The notes: generated by a model not told the origin, from the sequence alone. A DNA stretch of 64,000 bases from Roseovarius litoreus (GCF_900142765.1 NZ_FRCB01000006.1:1-64000); one strand, 5' to 3'; counted from the stretch's first letter, positions 1 to 9,074 are shown. Numbers and translations are program-made.

Positions 1-79
1 CGGCGAAAAATCCCAGACCCAGCAAGAGGCTCGGCACACATACAGGTCCGATGATGCGAAAGAATGCCGCCGGTTTCAC
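1..79 (-). CDS. 5' end of an unidentified gene with an N-terminal membrane segment (partial)
   Basis: A GTG codon reading leftward is preceded by a GGGAGGG ribosome binding site a few bases upstream and opens a frame with no stop to the window edge. The 26 visible residues begin MKPAAFF and contain a hydrophobic run (VPSLLLGLGFFA), so the product probably has an N-terminal transmembrane helix or signal anchor. Short single-pass proteins such as FtsB look like this, but too little is visible to name it. Confidence 0.5.
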   Translation of the reverse strand, partial: MKPAAFFRIIGPVCVPSLLLGLGFFA

Positions 80-308
80 AGGCCCTCCCTGACGGTTTCT
101 CTGGTTTGGAAGTGTGGCTTCCATAATTCGCTACGATTTTACAGGCCCCGTCAATCTCTTGCGGCGCCTTCCTGGTGACCCCACGGGTTTCATCCAGCTG
201 CATCGACCAACATTGTGAACAACTTGGGGGAATGGGCTGAAGGGCCCGGAAAACGACAGCGGGAAATGTCAGAGTTCTTGCAATAAGCGGCGGTAACTAC
301 ACAATTTT

Positions 309-973
309 TCTAGATCCAAGTATCTGGCTTCAAATAACTCGTGATGCCACTTTGCTGCCGGCCCCGGCAGCCCGAAGAGGGGTGGAGGCGCGCAGCTTGC
401 GGTTCGGCGCCTCATGGATGAGGATTTCGCTCGGATTGTGCGATTGGGGCTGCCTGAAGGCCTGAAGAGGCAAGAGGCGACACGATACGAGTCGGAGGGT
501 TTTGAGGTGGCCGCGGAGGCCGGAATTTTCGAGCGTCCGGTTCTGGCACGTCTCGCACGGCGCCCATACCGGGACGTCGCGTTTAGTGGAAGGTGCGCGA
601 GGCTTACGACGACCGCTGCGCCGTGTCCGGGCTTAAGCTCAGAAACGGCGGAAGGCGCCCGGAGGTGCACGCAGGCCATATCCGCCCGATCCAACGCAAT
701 GGCAGCGACTTCGTAGGAAACGGGCTGGCGCTGTCAGGTACATTGCATTGGATGTTTGATCCCGGGCTGATCTCGGTTGCTGATGACAACGAAACCATCC
801 TCGTGTCTCGCGACAAGGTGCTGGGTGATGTCGTCGACCGGCTGTCAGGTCCGGATGGAAAGATCTGGAAGCCTGAGGGCAAAAGAAACTGGCTACATCC
901 CGCAAATCTGGCATGGCATCGGGAGAACATTTTTGCTCAAATGGCTGCCGCGGGGTCCGCTCCTTGGAAATAA
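309..973 (+). pseudogene. HNH endonuclease pseudogene (frameshifted, N-terminus decayed)
   Basis: The C-terminal half from base 593 reads as an HNH_2-type endonuclease domain: CAVSGLKL, then EVHAGHIRPI (the His-containing core), NGLALSGTLHWMFD and a terminal LHPANLAWHREN. The preceding part of this family (RRLMDEDFARIVRLGLPEG, then IFERPVLARLARRPYRD) lies in a different frame at about 381-590. Adding one base at 588-593 joins them as FSGKVREAYDD, which is what the family has there. Further upstream the same frame carries a TGA at 342-344 and degenerate sequence, so the N-terminal third is missing or scrambled. It ends 14 bases before the helicase gene. Either a real frameshift inactivated it or the base is a sequencing error; the additional upstream stop favours real decay. 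Families with this arrangement are called putative restriction-type HNH nucleases, without a settled role. Confidence 0.75.
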
Positions 974-989
974 AGATTAATCTGGCATT

Positions 990-3900
990 ATGAAAAACAT
1001 AATTTCCCGCGGCATATCGAAAGCGCTTGGCCGTAGCCGACCACAGCAGCCCGAAGCGCCCAAGGCTGATCTGCCGGGAATGAGCAGTATTCAAATGCGG
1101 CGGGAACAATCCAAAATCTTGTCACGCTGTCTGTCGATTGATCTGGAGGTCGATCCCAAGGAGGCCCGGATATTCGCCTTTGCAGCGGTGCCGGAAGGCG
1201 AGGAAGAGGGGGTTGTTCATCGGAAAGGTGACCCGAAGGCCGCGCTCGAAAAACTCGACCTGTATTGCGCCGGTTTCGCACATGTCATTGGACACAATAT
1301 TCTGCGCCATGACCTGCCGCATCTCATGGCGGTCTCGCCGCGCTTCGCAAAGCTTGCGGATGGACCGATTGACACGCTTTGGCTCAACCCCTTGGCGTTC
1401 CCACGCAATCCATATCATCATCTGGTCAAACACTACCGCGATGGGCGGCTTCAAAGTGGTCACGTCAACGATCCTGAGTTCGACGCGCGTCTTGTGTTCG
1501 AGGTCCTTCGCAACCAGATCGATGCGTTCGTATCGCTGAACATGGCGTCGCCAGAGACGATGATTGCCTATCACTGGCTTTGCTGCCGAGGACCCGCTAG
1601 CAACGGGTTTGATCGGTTGTTCAGCGACGTGCGCGGGGCGCCCATCCCGACTGAAGCTGAAGCGCACGTGGCCATTCGGACGCTGCTAAAACGGGCGGTC
1701 TGCGACGTCCAGCTGGACGCTTTGCTCGAGCGGCTCGCCGACACGGGCCTGGGCTGGCCGATGGCATATGCCCTGGCCTGGGTTTCGGTAGCTGGTGGGG
1801 ATTCTGTCATGCCGCCTTGGGTGCGTGCGCAGTTCCGTGACGCAGCACGGCTCGTCAAAGACCTGAGGGACACGAATTGTCGTGATCCGCACTGTGCCTA
1901 TTGCGCGGAGCACAATGATCCCACGCGTGCACTCGAACGCTGGTTCGGCTTTCCAAGTTTCCGCCCGGAACCGGTCGACGAGCACGGACGCCCGCTTCAG
2001 GAAAAGATCGTGGCCGCGGCCATGGAAGGCGACAACCTGTTGGGCATCCTGCCGACCGGCACGGGCAAATCCATCTGCTATCAGATCCCCGCGCTGTCTC
2101 GGTTTGACAAGACCGGGGCCTTGACCGTCGTCATATCGCCGCTTGTGGCGCTGATGGCGGACCAGGTACAGGGTTTGGTACGTGCCGGAATTTCCTCGGC
2201 GGTTACGATAAACGGGTTATTGTCTTTGCCCGAGCGTCAGGATGCGCTCGACAAGGTGCGGCTTGGGGATGCAGCGATCCTTTTGATTTCCCCCGAACAA
2301 TTACGCAGCATAACAGTTCGGTCCGTTCTGGCACAGCGCGAGGTGGGGCTTTGGGTGCTGGACGAGGCACACTGCGTGTCCAAATGGGGACACGATTTCC
2401 GACCCGACTATCGCTACGTTTCGCGGTTTATCAAGGAAAGCTCAGGCGACGAACCGGCTCCGGTGCTTTGTTTGACCGCAACGGCAAAGCCGGACGTTGT
2501 GCAGGACATACGCAGTCATTTCAAAGAGCGGTTGGGGGCCGAACTGGTGTTGATCGACGGTGGCGCATCGCGGTCGAACCTGAGCTTCCAAGTGCTGCCA
2601 ACGCAGCGCGCAACCAAGATGGCCGATATACTCGACACGATAGAGGCCCGGCTTCCGCGCGAGGGCGTGTCGGGGGCTGTTGTTTATTGTGCGACGCGAA
2701 ACGCCACCGAGCGCGTGGCGGAGTTCTTAAAGCAACAAGGCATCGCCGCGGAGCGGTATCATGCGGGACTTAGCGCCGATGACAAGCGAGAGATCCAGGA
2801 GGACTTCCGTATCGGCAATCTGCGCGTGATCGCGGCCACCAATGCCTTTGGGATGGGGGTCGACAAGCCGGACATTCGCCTCGTGGTTCACGCTGACGTG
2901 CCTGGGTCGCTGGAAAACTACCTTCAAGAGGCAGGGCGCGCCGGACGGGATCGCGAGTCTGCAAACTGCGTTCTTCTGTTCAATACCGAAGACGTTGATC
3001 GTCAGTTCAGCCTCAGTGCGCGGTCTCGACTCGCGCGGCATGAAATCGGCGCGATCCTGAAGGCGCTTCGGCGCCTTGATACTCGAACCGGAAAAGGCGG
3101 TGAAATAGTCGCCACTCCCGGTGAGATTGTTCACGAAGAGAAAGAGCGGGATTTCCAGAGGGACAGCAATACCGACGATACGCGGGTGAAAACTGCCGTC
3201 GCCTGGCTGGAAGAATCGCACCTTCTGAACCGCGAAGAAAACCGGGTGCAGGTGTTTCCCGCCTCGCTCCGGGTAAGGAGCATGCAGGAGGTCGTTGACA
3301 TCCTTGCGACCGCCGAGATCACTGAGCGGCGGCGCGGGGATCTGGCCACCATCGTGCAGCATATCATCAACGCGCCGCAAGAAGAGGGCATCACTACGGA
3401 CGAGCTTTGTGGGGTGAGTGGGCTGACGGCGTCTGGCGTGCGCAAGGCTTTGGCGGATCTTGAGGCTCTGGGGATTGCAAAGGATGATACAAACATCACC
3501 ATTTTCGTGCATGTGCGTGTCGAGAACGCCTCGCCGAAGCGGTTCGAAGCGGCATCCCGGTTGGAAGCCGACCTGATTGCGATCCTTAGAGAGCAAGCGC
3601 CGGACACGGACATCAACGAGGCTTGGCCCTGCCACCTGGCCTCGGTGGCGCAGGCCCTGCGGGAGCAGGGACACGCCTCCGTACGGCCCGATATCGTCGA
3701 GGGGTTGCTCCGTGGGATTGCGCAGGATGGCCGCGACATGGATGGCGGCAAAGGCAATATCGGCCTGCGCAAGGTGTCCAAAGGCAGCCTCATGGTGCGG
3801 ATGCAAAGATCATGGGCTGTAATCGAGCAGACCGCTCAGCTTCGCAGGCAGGCCGCAGAGCGGTTGGTTTCATACTTGATCGACAAGGTTCAGGCCGGCC

Positions 3901-6206
3901 TGCGTGGCAAGGATGTTCCTGTCGAGACCACGCTTGGCGACCTTCTTGCGGCGGTCAACAGCGATGCGCTGTTAAGGGCATCCGTCAATGATCCGTCGAA
4001 ACTGATGGACCGCGCGCTTCTTTGGCTGCACGAACAGCAGGTGGTCACTCTGGGCAAGGGATTGTCCGTGTTCCGCTCCGCCATGACGTTGCACATCAAT
4101 CCGAAAGGCGGCGGCTTTACCACCCAGCATTTTGCGCCGCTCGAAGATCACTATAGCGAACAGACCGTCCAGACCCACGTGATGGCGGCTTATGCGACCA
4201 AAGGCATCGACGATATCGATCAGGCCCAACGGCTCGCGCATGACTATTTCGCAATGGAGCAGTCCGATTTCATGAAAGCTTGGATGCCGGGGAAAATTTC
4301 GGAGTTCAGACGGCAGGCAACGCCCCAGTCCTATGCCGAGATCGTCGACAATCTGGGGAACTCGACACAAGAGCAGATCGTGCGTGACGACCGGGAACAG
4401 ACCAATGTTCTAGTGCTCGCGGGGCCCGGATCAGGCAAGACTCGCGTGCTGGTCCATCGTGTTGCCTATCTGGTCAGGATCAAGCGTGAAGATCCAAACG
4501 GTATATTGGTGCTCGCCTACAATCGTCACGCGGCCGCCGAGATCCGGGAACGCCTGCGGCTATTGATTGGTGAAGATGCACGCTTCGTTACGGTCTTGAC
4601 CATCCATGCCTTAGCCATGCGCTTGGTTGGTGCGAGTTTCGCCGGACGGGAAGCGGCCGATGACCCTGATTTTGAGACGCTTCTGACCGATGCGGCGCGT
4701 CTTTTGCGTGGCGACGGGCTGGACAAAGTCGAGGCCGAAGCCTTGCGAGAGACCTTGATCCAGGGATTTCGCTGGATTCTCGTGGACGAATATCAGGACG
4801 TGGGGCCCGAGGAATACGCCTTGATTGCTGCGGTGGCCGGCCGCAGCATCGATGATCCCGATCAACGGATCAGCCTGTTCGCTGTCGGCGATGACGATCA
4901 GAATATCTATGCATTTGCTGGCGCATCGGTGCGCCACATTCGGCAATTCGAACAGGATTATTCAGCCAAGCCGGTCTTTCTGACCGACAATTACCGCTCG
5001 TCGAAAAATATCATCAGCGCAGCGAACGCCGTGATCGAAGGATCTCGGGAACGTATGAAAACAGCGCATGGGATTACAGTAGACCAAGCGCGGCAAAAGG
5101 AGCCGGCTGGGGGTATTATGGAAGACCTCGACCCGGTTGCACAGGGACGGGTCCAAATCCTTGGCTGCCCGGCCGGAAATGACGCGCAGGCCCTTGCGGC
5201 GGTCAACGAGATGATCCGCCTGTCAAAACTGATCCCGGATTGGAGCTGGAAGAGGGCGGCAATCATTTCGCGTGATTGGCGCAAGCTTCTGCCGGTCCGA
5301 GACTTTGCCGAGGCGCATGGAATTCCCGTCGAAATGGCGAACGAGAGCTTGCCTAGTGTGTGGCGCACCCGTGAGATGCAAAGGTTTATCGGTGGCCTGC
5401 GCGAGAGGCACGGGGCCATGGTCAGCTTGGGCGACCTGACCGAAAACCTGAACGCGATACCGGCAAGCCGTTGGACTGACCGGATCGGCGAGGGGCTTGG
5501 TCAACTCGCGCGTGAAGTTGATGGCAAATCGCTCCCGACCCCTGACGTGATTGAATGGTTCGCTGAATGGTCGAAGGATTCATGGGGCGAACAGCGTGGC
5601 CTAAAATTGTTGACAGCACACCGCTCTAAGGGGCTCGAATTCGACGATGTGGTGATCATGGATGGCGGTTGGGAACGGCCCTCGCGAAACGAAGATCAGG
5701 ACGCGCCGAGACGATTGTTCTATGTGGCCATGACACGTGCACGGCGCAATTTGATCGTCATGAGCAACGACAATCACGAATACCTTCCCACCGAGTCGCC
5801 TTCCGTGGTCAAGCGGCACGTGGTGTCCGACTTGGCGACAGTCCCCGGCCCCCGCCGGTTCTTTCAATCTCCAGAAATGAAGATGGTCGACCTGTCATTC
5901 GCAGGGCGCCAGGGTGATCGGCACATTGTTCATGACGCGATTGCCCAAGCACAGGTCGGCGCGCCAGTCAGGCTCTCCAGAGTCGGGGATCGCTGGCAGA
6001 TCGAGGATGTTCGAGGACGGGCCCTCGGGCGGATGTCAAAAGCATTTGCGCCACCGATTGGCACGAAGTTTGTCACCGGCGAGATCGCGGCCATCATTCA
6101 TTGGCGCAAAGAAGATGCCGATGAGCGTTTTCACTACCTGCTGAAACGCGCCAATTGGGAAGTCGTTGTGCCTGAACTGGTCTTCGAAGAGATCAAGCGG
6201 GCTTAA
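990..6206 (+). CDS. Giant fusion protein: DEDD exonuclease-like domain + RecQ helicase + UvrD/Rep-type helicase
   Basis: Predicted 1738-residue protein acting on nucleic acid. Residues about 48-172 resemble a DEDD exonuclease: D51/E53 in SIDLEV, GHNILRHDLPHL (101-112), and NDPEFDARL ending the fold. Where DEDDh enzymes carry His before the last Asp (D165), this protein has N160. A Cys cluster follows (C297, C302, C305). Residues 330-660 are a RecQ helicase: Walker A GILPTGTGKS (352-361), DEAH (458-461), motif VI QEAGRAGRDR (646-655). About 660-1130 is a region I do not recognise, perhaps with winged-helix parts. Residues 1144-1600 are a superfamily 1 helicase: AGPGSGKT (1144-1151), DEYQD (1266-1270), GDDDQNIYAF, and VAMTRAR (1579-1585). 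All key helicase residues look intact. Two complete helicase engines in one chain is unusual. The ATG has only a weak ribosome site; M31 is an alternative start. Neighbouring HNH and IS relics suggest a transferred, possibly defence-related locus; that role is inference. Confidence 0.88.
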   Translation: MKNIISRGISKALGRSRPQQPEAPKADLPGMSSIQMRREQSKILSRCLSIDLEVDPKEARIFAFAAVPEGEEEGVVHRKGDPKAALEKLDLYCAGFAHVIGHNILRHDLPHLMAVSPRFAKLADGPIDTLWLNPLAFPRNPYHHLVKHYRDGRLQSGHVNDPEFDARLVFEVLRNQIDAFVSLNMASPETMIAYHWLCCRGPASNGFDRLFSDVRGAPIPTEAEAHVAIRTLLKRAVCDVQLDALLERLADTGLGWPMAYALAWVSVAGGDSVMPPWVRAQFRDAARLVKDLRDTNCRDPHCAYCAEHNDPTRALERWFGFPSFRPEPVDEHGRPLQEKIVAAAMEGDNLLGILPTGTGKSICYQIPALSRFDKTGALTVVISPLVALMADQVQGLVRAGISSAVTINGLLSLPERQDALDKVRLGDAAILLISPEQLRSITVRSVLAQREVGLWVLDEAHCVSKWGHDFRPDYRYVSRFIKESSGDEPAPVLCLTATAKPDVVQDIRSHFKERLGAELVLIDGGASRSNLSFQVLPTQRATKMADILDTIEARLPREGVSGAVVYCATRNATERVAEFLKQQGIAAERYHAGLSADDKREIQEDFRIGNLRVIAATNAFGMGVDKPDIRLVVHADVPGSLENYLQEAGRAGRDRESANCVLLFNTEDVDRQFSLSARSRLARHEIGAILKALRRLDTRTGKGGEIVATPGEIVHEEKERDFQRDSNTDDTRVKTAVAWLEESHLLNREENRVQVFPASLRVRSMQEVVDILATAEITERRRGDLATIVQHIINAPQEEGITTDELCGVSGLTASGVRKALADLEALGIAKDDTNITIFVHVRVENASPKRFEAASRLEADLIAILREQAPDTDINEAWPCHLASVAQALREQGHASVRPDIVEGLLRGIAQDGRDMDGGKGNIGLRKVSKGSLMVRMQRSWAVIEQTAQLRRQAAERLVSYLIDKVQAGLRGKDVPVETTLGDLLAAVNSDALLRASVNDPSKLMDRALLWLHEQQVVTLGKGLSVFRSAMTLHINPKGGGFTTQHFAPLEDHYSEQTVQTHVMAAYATKGIDDIDQAQRLAHDYFAMEQSDFMKAWMPGKISEFRRQATPQSYAEIVDNLGNSTQEQIVRDDREQTNVLVLAGPGSGKTRVLVHRVAYLVRIKREDPNGILVLAYNRHAAAEIRERLRLLIGEDARFVTVLTIHALAMRLVGASFAGREAADDPDFETLLTDAARLLRGDGLDKVEAEALRETLIQGFRWILVDEYQDVGPEEYALIAAVAGRSIDDPDQRISLFAVGDDDQNIYAFAGASVRHIRQFEQDYSAKPVFLTDNYRSSKNIISAANAVIEGSRERMKTAHGITVDQARQKEPAGGIMEDLDPVAQGRVQILGCPAGNDAQALAAVNEMIRLSKLIPDWSWKRAAIISRDWRKLLPVRDFAEAHGIPVEMANESLPSVWRTREMQRFIGGLRERHGAMVSLGDLTENLNAIPASRWTDRIGEGLGQLAREVDGKSLPTPDVIEWFAEWSKDSWGEQRGLKLLTAHRSKGLEFDDVVIMDGGWERPSRNEDQDAPRRLFYVAMTRARRNLIVMSNDNHEYLPTESPSVVKRHVVSDLATVPGPRRFFQSPEMKMVDLSFAGRQGDRHIVHDAIAQAQVGAPVRLSRVGDRWQIEDVRGRALGRMSKAFAPPIGTKFVTGEIAAIIHWRKEDADERFHYLLKRANWEVVVPELVFEEIKRA

Positions 6207-6389
6207 AGCGTTTTCAGAAAGGACCAAAACAGCAAGTAGGGCAGTCAAGCGGTCGTTCGCTCCACTTGTGATGAGGGACCGCGAAGGGTCGTTCACATTG
6301 ACGCGGGCCAAGCGCTGGCTCTTTTCCATGCATCATCGCCAGAACCGCCACTTTGGGCAGAAAACGGCGTGCTGTGCTATCCATGGATC

Positions 6390-7481
6390 TCATCCGGCGA
6401 TCATTGCTTCGGCAAGGGCCATCCAAAGCGGGATTGACAGGATCGCGATTGGAGTTCCGAGTGCTGTCGAGGTCCCGATATAGGAAGAGGAATTTGCCTC
6501 GGGCAATGCGGCTCTCAGCGTCGGTGGTCCGGAAACATCCGAGCTCGAAGATGCCATCACGGCGAGAAGCACAACGCCACCTGCTGAAAATCCTGTGAAG
6601 TGATTGGCGGCCATACCGATCGCGAACCCGATCGCGCCATGCACGAATGGTGCAAGAATGCCGTAAAGAATATACACATGGGCTACTTTGCGAAGATCCG
6701 CCAGCCGCGCCCAAGCTTCCATTCCCATCACAAGCATCAGCAGTGACAGAAGGCCGTGAAACAGTGGCTCATAGAAGCTGGCGTAGACCGTTTCCGGCCT
6801 TGCAAACAGACCAAGCGCCAAGCCAAGCAAAAGCGCCGATATTGCCGGGCTCTTGAGTGTATCAACCAGGATGTCCTTAACAAACGTTCCGTTGAAGCCA
6901 CTTCCATTGCCGCCCATGGTCATCGTGGCCGTACCGGCCTCATCCGGAGTGGACACAATGCTACGCGCTGCACTCATTCTTGCCAGTGTTATGGCAGTTA
7001 AAAGAGCGGCCACGTCCATGAAGGGATACAAGGCGCCGATAAAGCCTTCATAGGCCACGCCTTCGGCGTCCAACATGCCCATTGCCGCTGCAAGAGTGGA
7101 GGCAGACACGGCTCCGAAGAGACCGGCTGTTGCCATGCCGTCCATTGGAGACACACCTTGCTGCCGCAAGAGAATTGCTCGTCCGATCAAGACGATAACG
7201 ATCCCGGCAATGGTCGCTCCGAGTGCCGGAACCGCCAGTTCCATTAAATTTGCGCCACGCACCGCGATGCCTGCACCCAAGCCGACCTTCATCAACAAAA
7301 GGAGAACGACCAGTTTGTAAACGGGTTCGGGAACCTCGAGGCGGCTGCCAAGGGCTGCCAAAAGCATACCGCCGATCAGAAAGGCAAGTGTTGGCTTCTG
7401 AAACTGAGACAGGATAGTGGTCAAGATTTCGACGATGATTTCCATGAGGGCTAAGCCATTTCTGATTGCGTTGGCCCTCAT
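6390..7481 (-). CDS. SbtA-type sodium-dependent bicarbonate transporter family permease
   Basis: About 363 residues, almost entirely hydrophobic, with roughly ten membrane helices. It shows the two inverted halves of the SbtA (DUF897) family: KPTLAFLIGGMLLAALGSRL then PVYKLVVLLLLMKVGLGAGI, and the glycine/serine-rich stretch GLFGAVSASTLAAAM that marks the ion-binding region. Family members import bicarbonate with sodium into the cytoplasm. The substrate in this organism is not proven. Start choice is uncertain: ATG at 7481, a TTG three codons earlier, or an ATG at 7445 that begins MEIIVEI; none has a strong ribosome site. It is a single-gene unit with a palindrome 47 bases upstream. Confidence 0.78.
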   Translation of the reverse strand: MRANAIRNGLALMEIIVEILTTILSQFQKPTLAFLIGGMLLAALGSRLEVPEPVYKLVVLLLLMKVGLGAGIAVRGANLMELAVPALGATIAGIVIVLIGRAILLRQQGVSPMDGMATAGLFGAVSASTLAAAMGMLDAEGVAYEGFIGALYPFMDVAALLTAITLARMSAARSIVSTPDEAGTATMTMGGNGSGFNGTFVKDILVDTLKSPAISALLLGLALGLFARPETVYASFYEPLFHGLLSLLMLVMGMEAWARLADLRKVAHVYILYGILAPFVHGAIGFAIGMAANHFTGFSAGGVVLLAVMASSSSDVSGPPTLRAALPEANSSSYIGTSTALGTPIAILSIPLWMALAEAMIAG

Positions 7482-7527
7482 TTGGCGCAAAGCGAGTATA
7501 AATAAAAATACATCTTTCGGCCATTTT

Positions 7528-7546
7528 AGTTCTAAAAAATAGAACT
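7528..7546. promoter_or_regulatory. Palindrome upstream of the bicarbonate transporter gene (possible operator)
   Basis: AGTTCTA at 7528-7534 and TAGAACT at 7540-7546 are perfect inverted repeats around AAAAA, in an AT-rich stretch just upstream of the transporter. The symmetry and position fit a regulator binding site. It also contains a TTA-N-TAA layout typical of LysR-type sites, but no regulator gene is adjacent. Confidence 0.4.
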
Positions 7547-7677
7547 TAATTGATCCCTATGAAGGGGGAGGTGTCGAGCCAAAGTTCTTGGATCACCGGG
7601 TTTGCGTGTGCCTTTTGCCATCCGCATTTCTTCCGGCTGAGAACCCCGGCACAAAACCGCGCTACAGCCTCATCGGC

Positions 7678-7803
7678 GCGACCTTCTATACATATAAAAG
7701 CTTGGTTTGGCGGCATGACGTTATTGGATGCCAAGAAGCTGCGGGCGCAGGAAGGTGAGCACAATAAGCTGAAGCCCATATGGGCGGATGCGATGCTGGA
7801 TGT
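7678..7803 (+). pseudogene. IS3-family transposase OrfA remnant
   Basis: Residues ATFYTYKSL (7678-7704) followed, after a one-base slip at 7705, by FGGMTLLDAKKLRAQEGEH and NKLKPIWADAMLD match the helix-turn-helix end and leucine-zipper of IS3-group OrfA proteins. Those normally read as FYKWK..FGGM..DA.RLKALE.EN.KLK..LA.AMLDN. Only about 40 codons survive, both ends are lost, and no OrfB or terminal repeats are visible. It is a dead relic between the bicarbonate transporter and agmatinase genes. Confidence 0.7.
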
Positions 7804-7806
7804 CTG

Positions 7807-8050
7807 GTCGCGACGATAGTCTCGACGTGACAGATCCGGCGCAGAAGCAGACTTGGCGTCACGGGAAAACGGACCCGTGCCGACGGTTCGGAACAGACGC
7901 GCCAAGTCCAGAGTATCGTCCCGCGTGGAGCACAAGGCGGCAAGCCGCGCATCGTTCTTCGTGTCGGACGTGACAGGCTCTCACATACGTAAAAATATAT
8001 ATCTGTGGCGCGATTTACATATATAGGCCATCTCATGCAATCTGGTCCCA
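7807..8050. other. Intergenic sequence with no supported gene; AT-rich promoter region near 7980-8030
   Basis: Minus-strand frames can be read here (for example DARLAALCSTRDD), but none has a recognisable family, start signal or plausible end, and the transposase relic interrupts them. They could be remnants of a displaced gene. The last 60 bases are AT-rich (AAATATATATCTG, ACATATATAGG) and probably hold the promoter of the agmatinase gene. Confidence 0.4.
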
Positions 8051-8078
8051 TTCGGATTTGAAGAAGAGAAAAGCACCT

Positions 8079-9041
8079 ATGGCAAAGGAGTCCAACGTTA
8101 CCCCCAGAACGGGCGATCAGGCCTTTACCCGAACGTCGGACTTTGGGACCGTGGCTGAAGCCAGCTATGCAGGTGCTCTTAGCTTCATGCGGCGGCGTTA
8201 CACCCGCGATCTGAGCGGTGCCGATGTCGCCATTATGGGTGTGCCCTTTGATCTGGCGGTGTCCAGCCGTTCGGGCGCGCGCCTTGGGCCACGGGCTGTC
8301 AGGGCCGCCTCGAGCCATATTGCCTGGTCTGCCCCATGGCCTTGGGAAAAGGACCCGTTCGAGCAACTTGCCGTGGTGGATTACGGGGATTGCCAGTTCG
8401 ATTACGGAAATCCGGCGAATATCCCCAATGAGATCGCCGATCAGGCGCGCGCGGTTCTGGCAACGGATACGGCGCTTCTGTCGATCGGTGGCGATCATTT
8501 CGTCACTTACCCGCTGCTGAAAGCCCATGCCGAGAAACACGGGCCTCTGAGCCTTGTTCAATTCGATGCGCATACCGACACATGGGCCGATGAGGCGGGA
8601 CGGATCGATCATGGCACGATGCTGTGGCACGCAGTCCGCGACGGGCTGGTTGATCCTTCGCGCTCGGTTCAGGTCGGCATCCGGACGCACAATCCCGAGC
8701 CACTTGGCTTCAACATCATAGACGCGATCGAAATGCACCGGACCGGGCCGCAGGCGGTTGCCGAAAAGATCAAGCGCATCGTCGGGGACCAGAAGACCTA
8801 TCTGACCTTTGATATCGACGCGCTGGAACCCGCCTCGGCCCCAGGTACCGGCACGCCGGTGATCGGTGGTCTAAGCCCTTACCAGGCGCAGGAAACGCTT
8901 AGGAATATGGTTGGCGTGAACCTTGTGGGCATGGACGTCGTCGAAGTCGCTCCGGCTTATGATGTGGCCGATATCACGGCATTGGCGGCCGCGACGATCG
9001 CCAATGACATGCTGTGCCTCTACGCCGCTGCGCATGGCTGA
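8079..9041 (+). CDS. speB: Agmatinase-type ureohydrolase
   Basis: A 320-residue arginase-superfamily protein. The manganese-binding motifs are all present: SIGGDHFVTYPLL, FDAHTDTW, and FDIDALEPASAPGTGTP, with the GTGTP ending that fits agmatinases and guanidinobutyrases. These enzymes hydrolyse a guanidino compound (agmatine or similar) to urea and an amine in the cytoplasm. I chose the ATG at 8079, preceded by AAGAAGAGA; a TTG seven codons earlier is open but less likely. It stands alone between the IS relic and torT, so the substrate cannot be inferred from context. Confidence 0.85.
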   Translation: MAKESNVTPRTGDQAFTRTSDFGTVAEASYAGALSFMRRRYTRDLSGADVAIMGVPFDLAVSSRSGARLGPRAVRAASSHIAWSAPWPWEKDPFEQLAVVDYGDCQFDYGNPANIPNEIADQARAVLATDTALLSIGGDHFVTYPLLKAHAEKHGPLSLVQFDAHTDTWADEAGRIDHGTMLWHAVRDGLVDPSRSVQVGIRTHNPEPLGFNIIDAIEMHRTGPQAVAEKIKRIVGDQKTYLTFDIDALEPASAPGTGTPVIGGLSPYQAQETLRNMVGVNLVGMDVVEVAPAYDVADITALAAATIANDMLCLYAAAHG

Positions 9042-9074
9042 GAGCACGCAGATGCGTCGGTATCCTCGCCCCGG

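Noticed and set aside
6207-6389. Possible small genes after the giant helicase
   Set aside because: No ribosome site or family; likely spacer before the convergent bicarbonate transporter gene.
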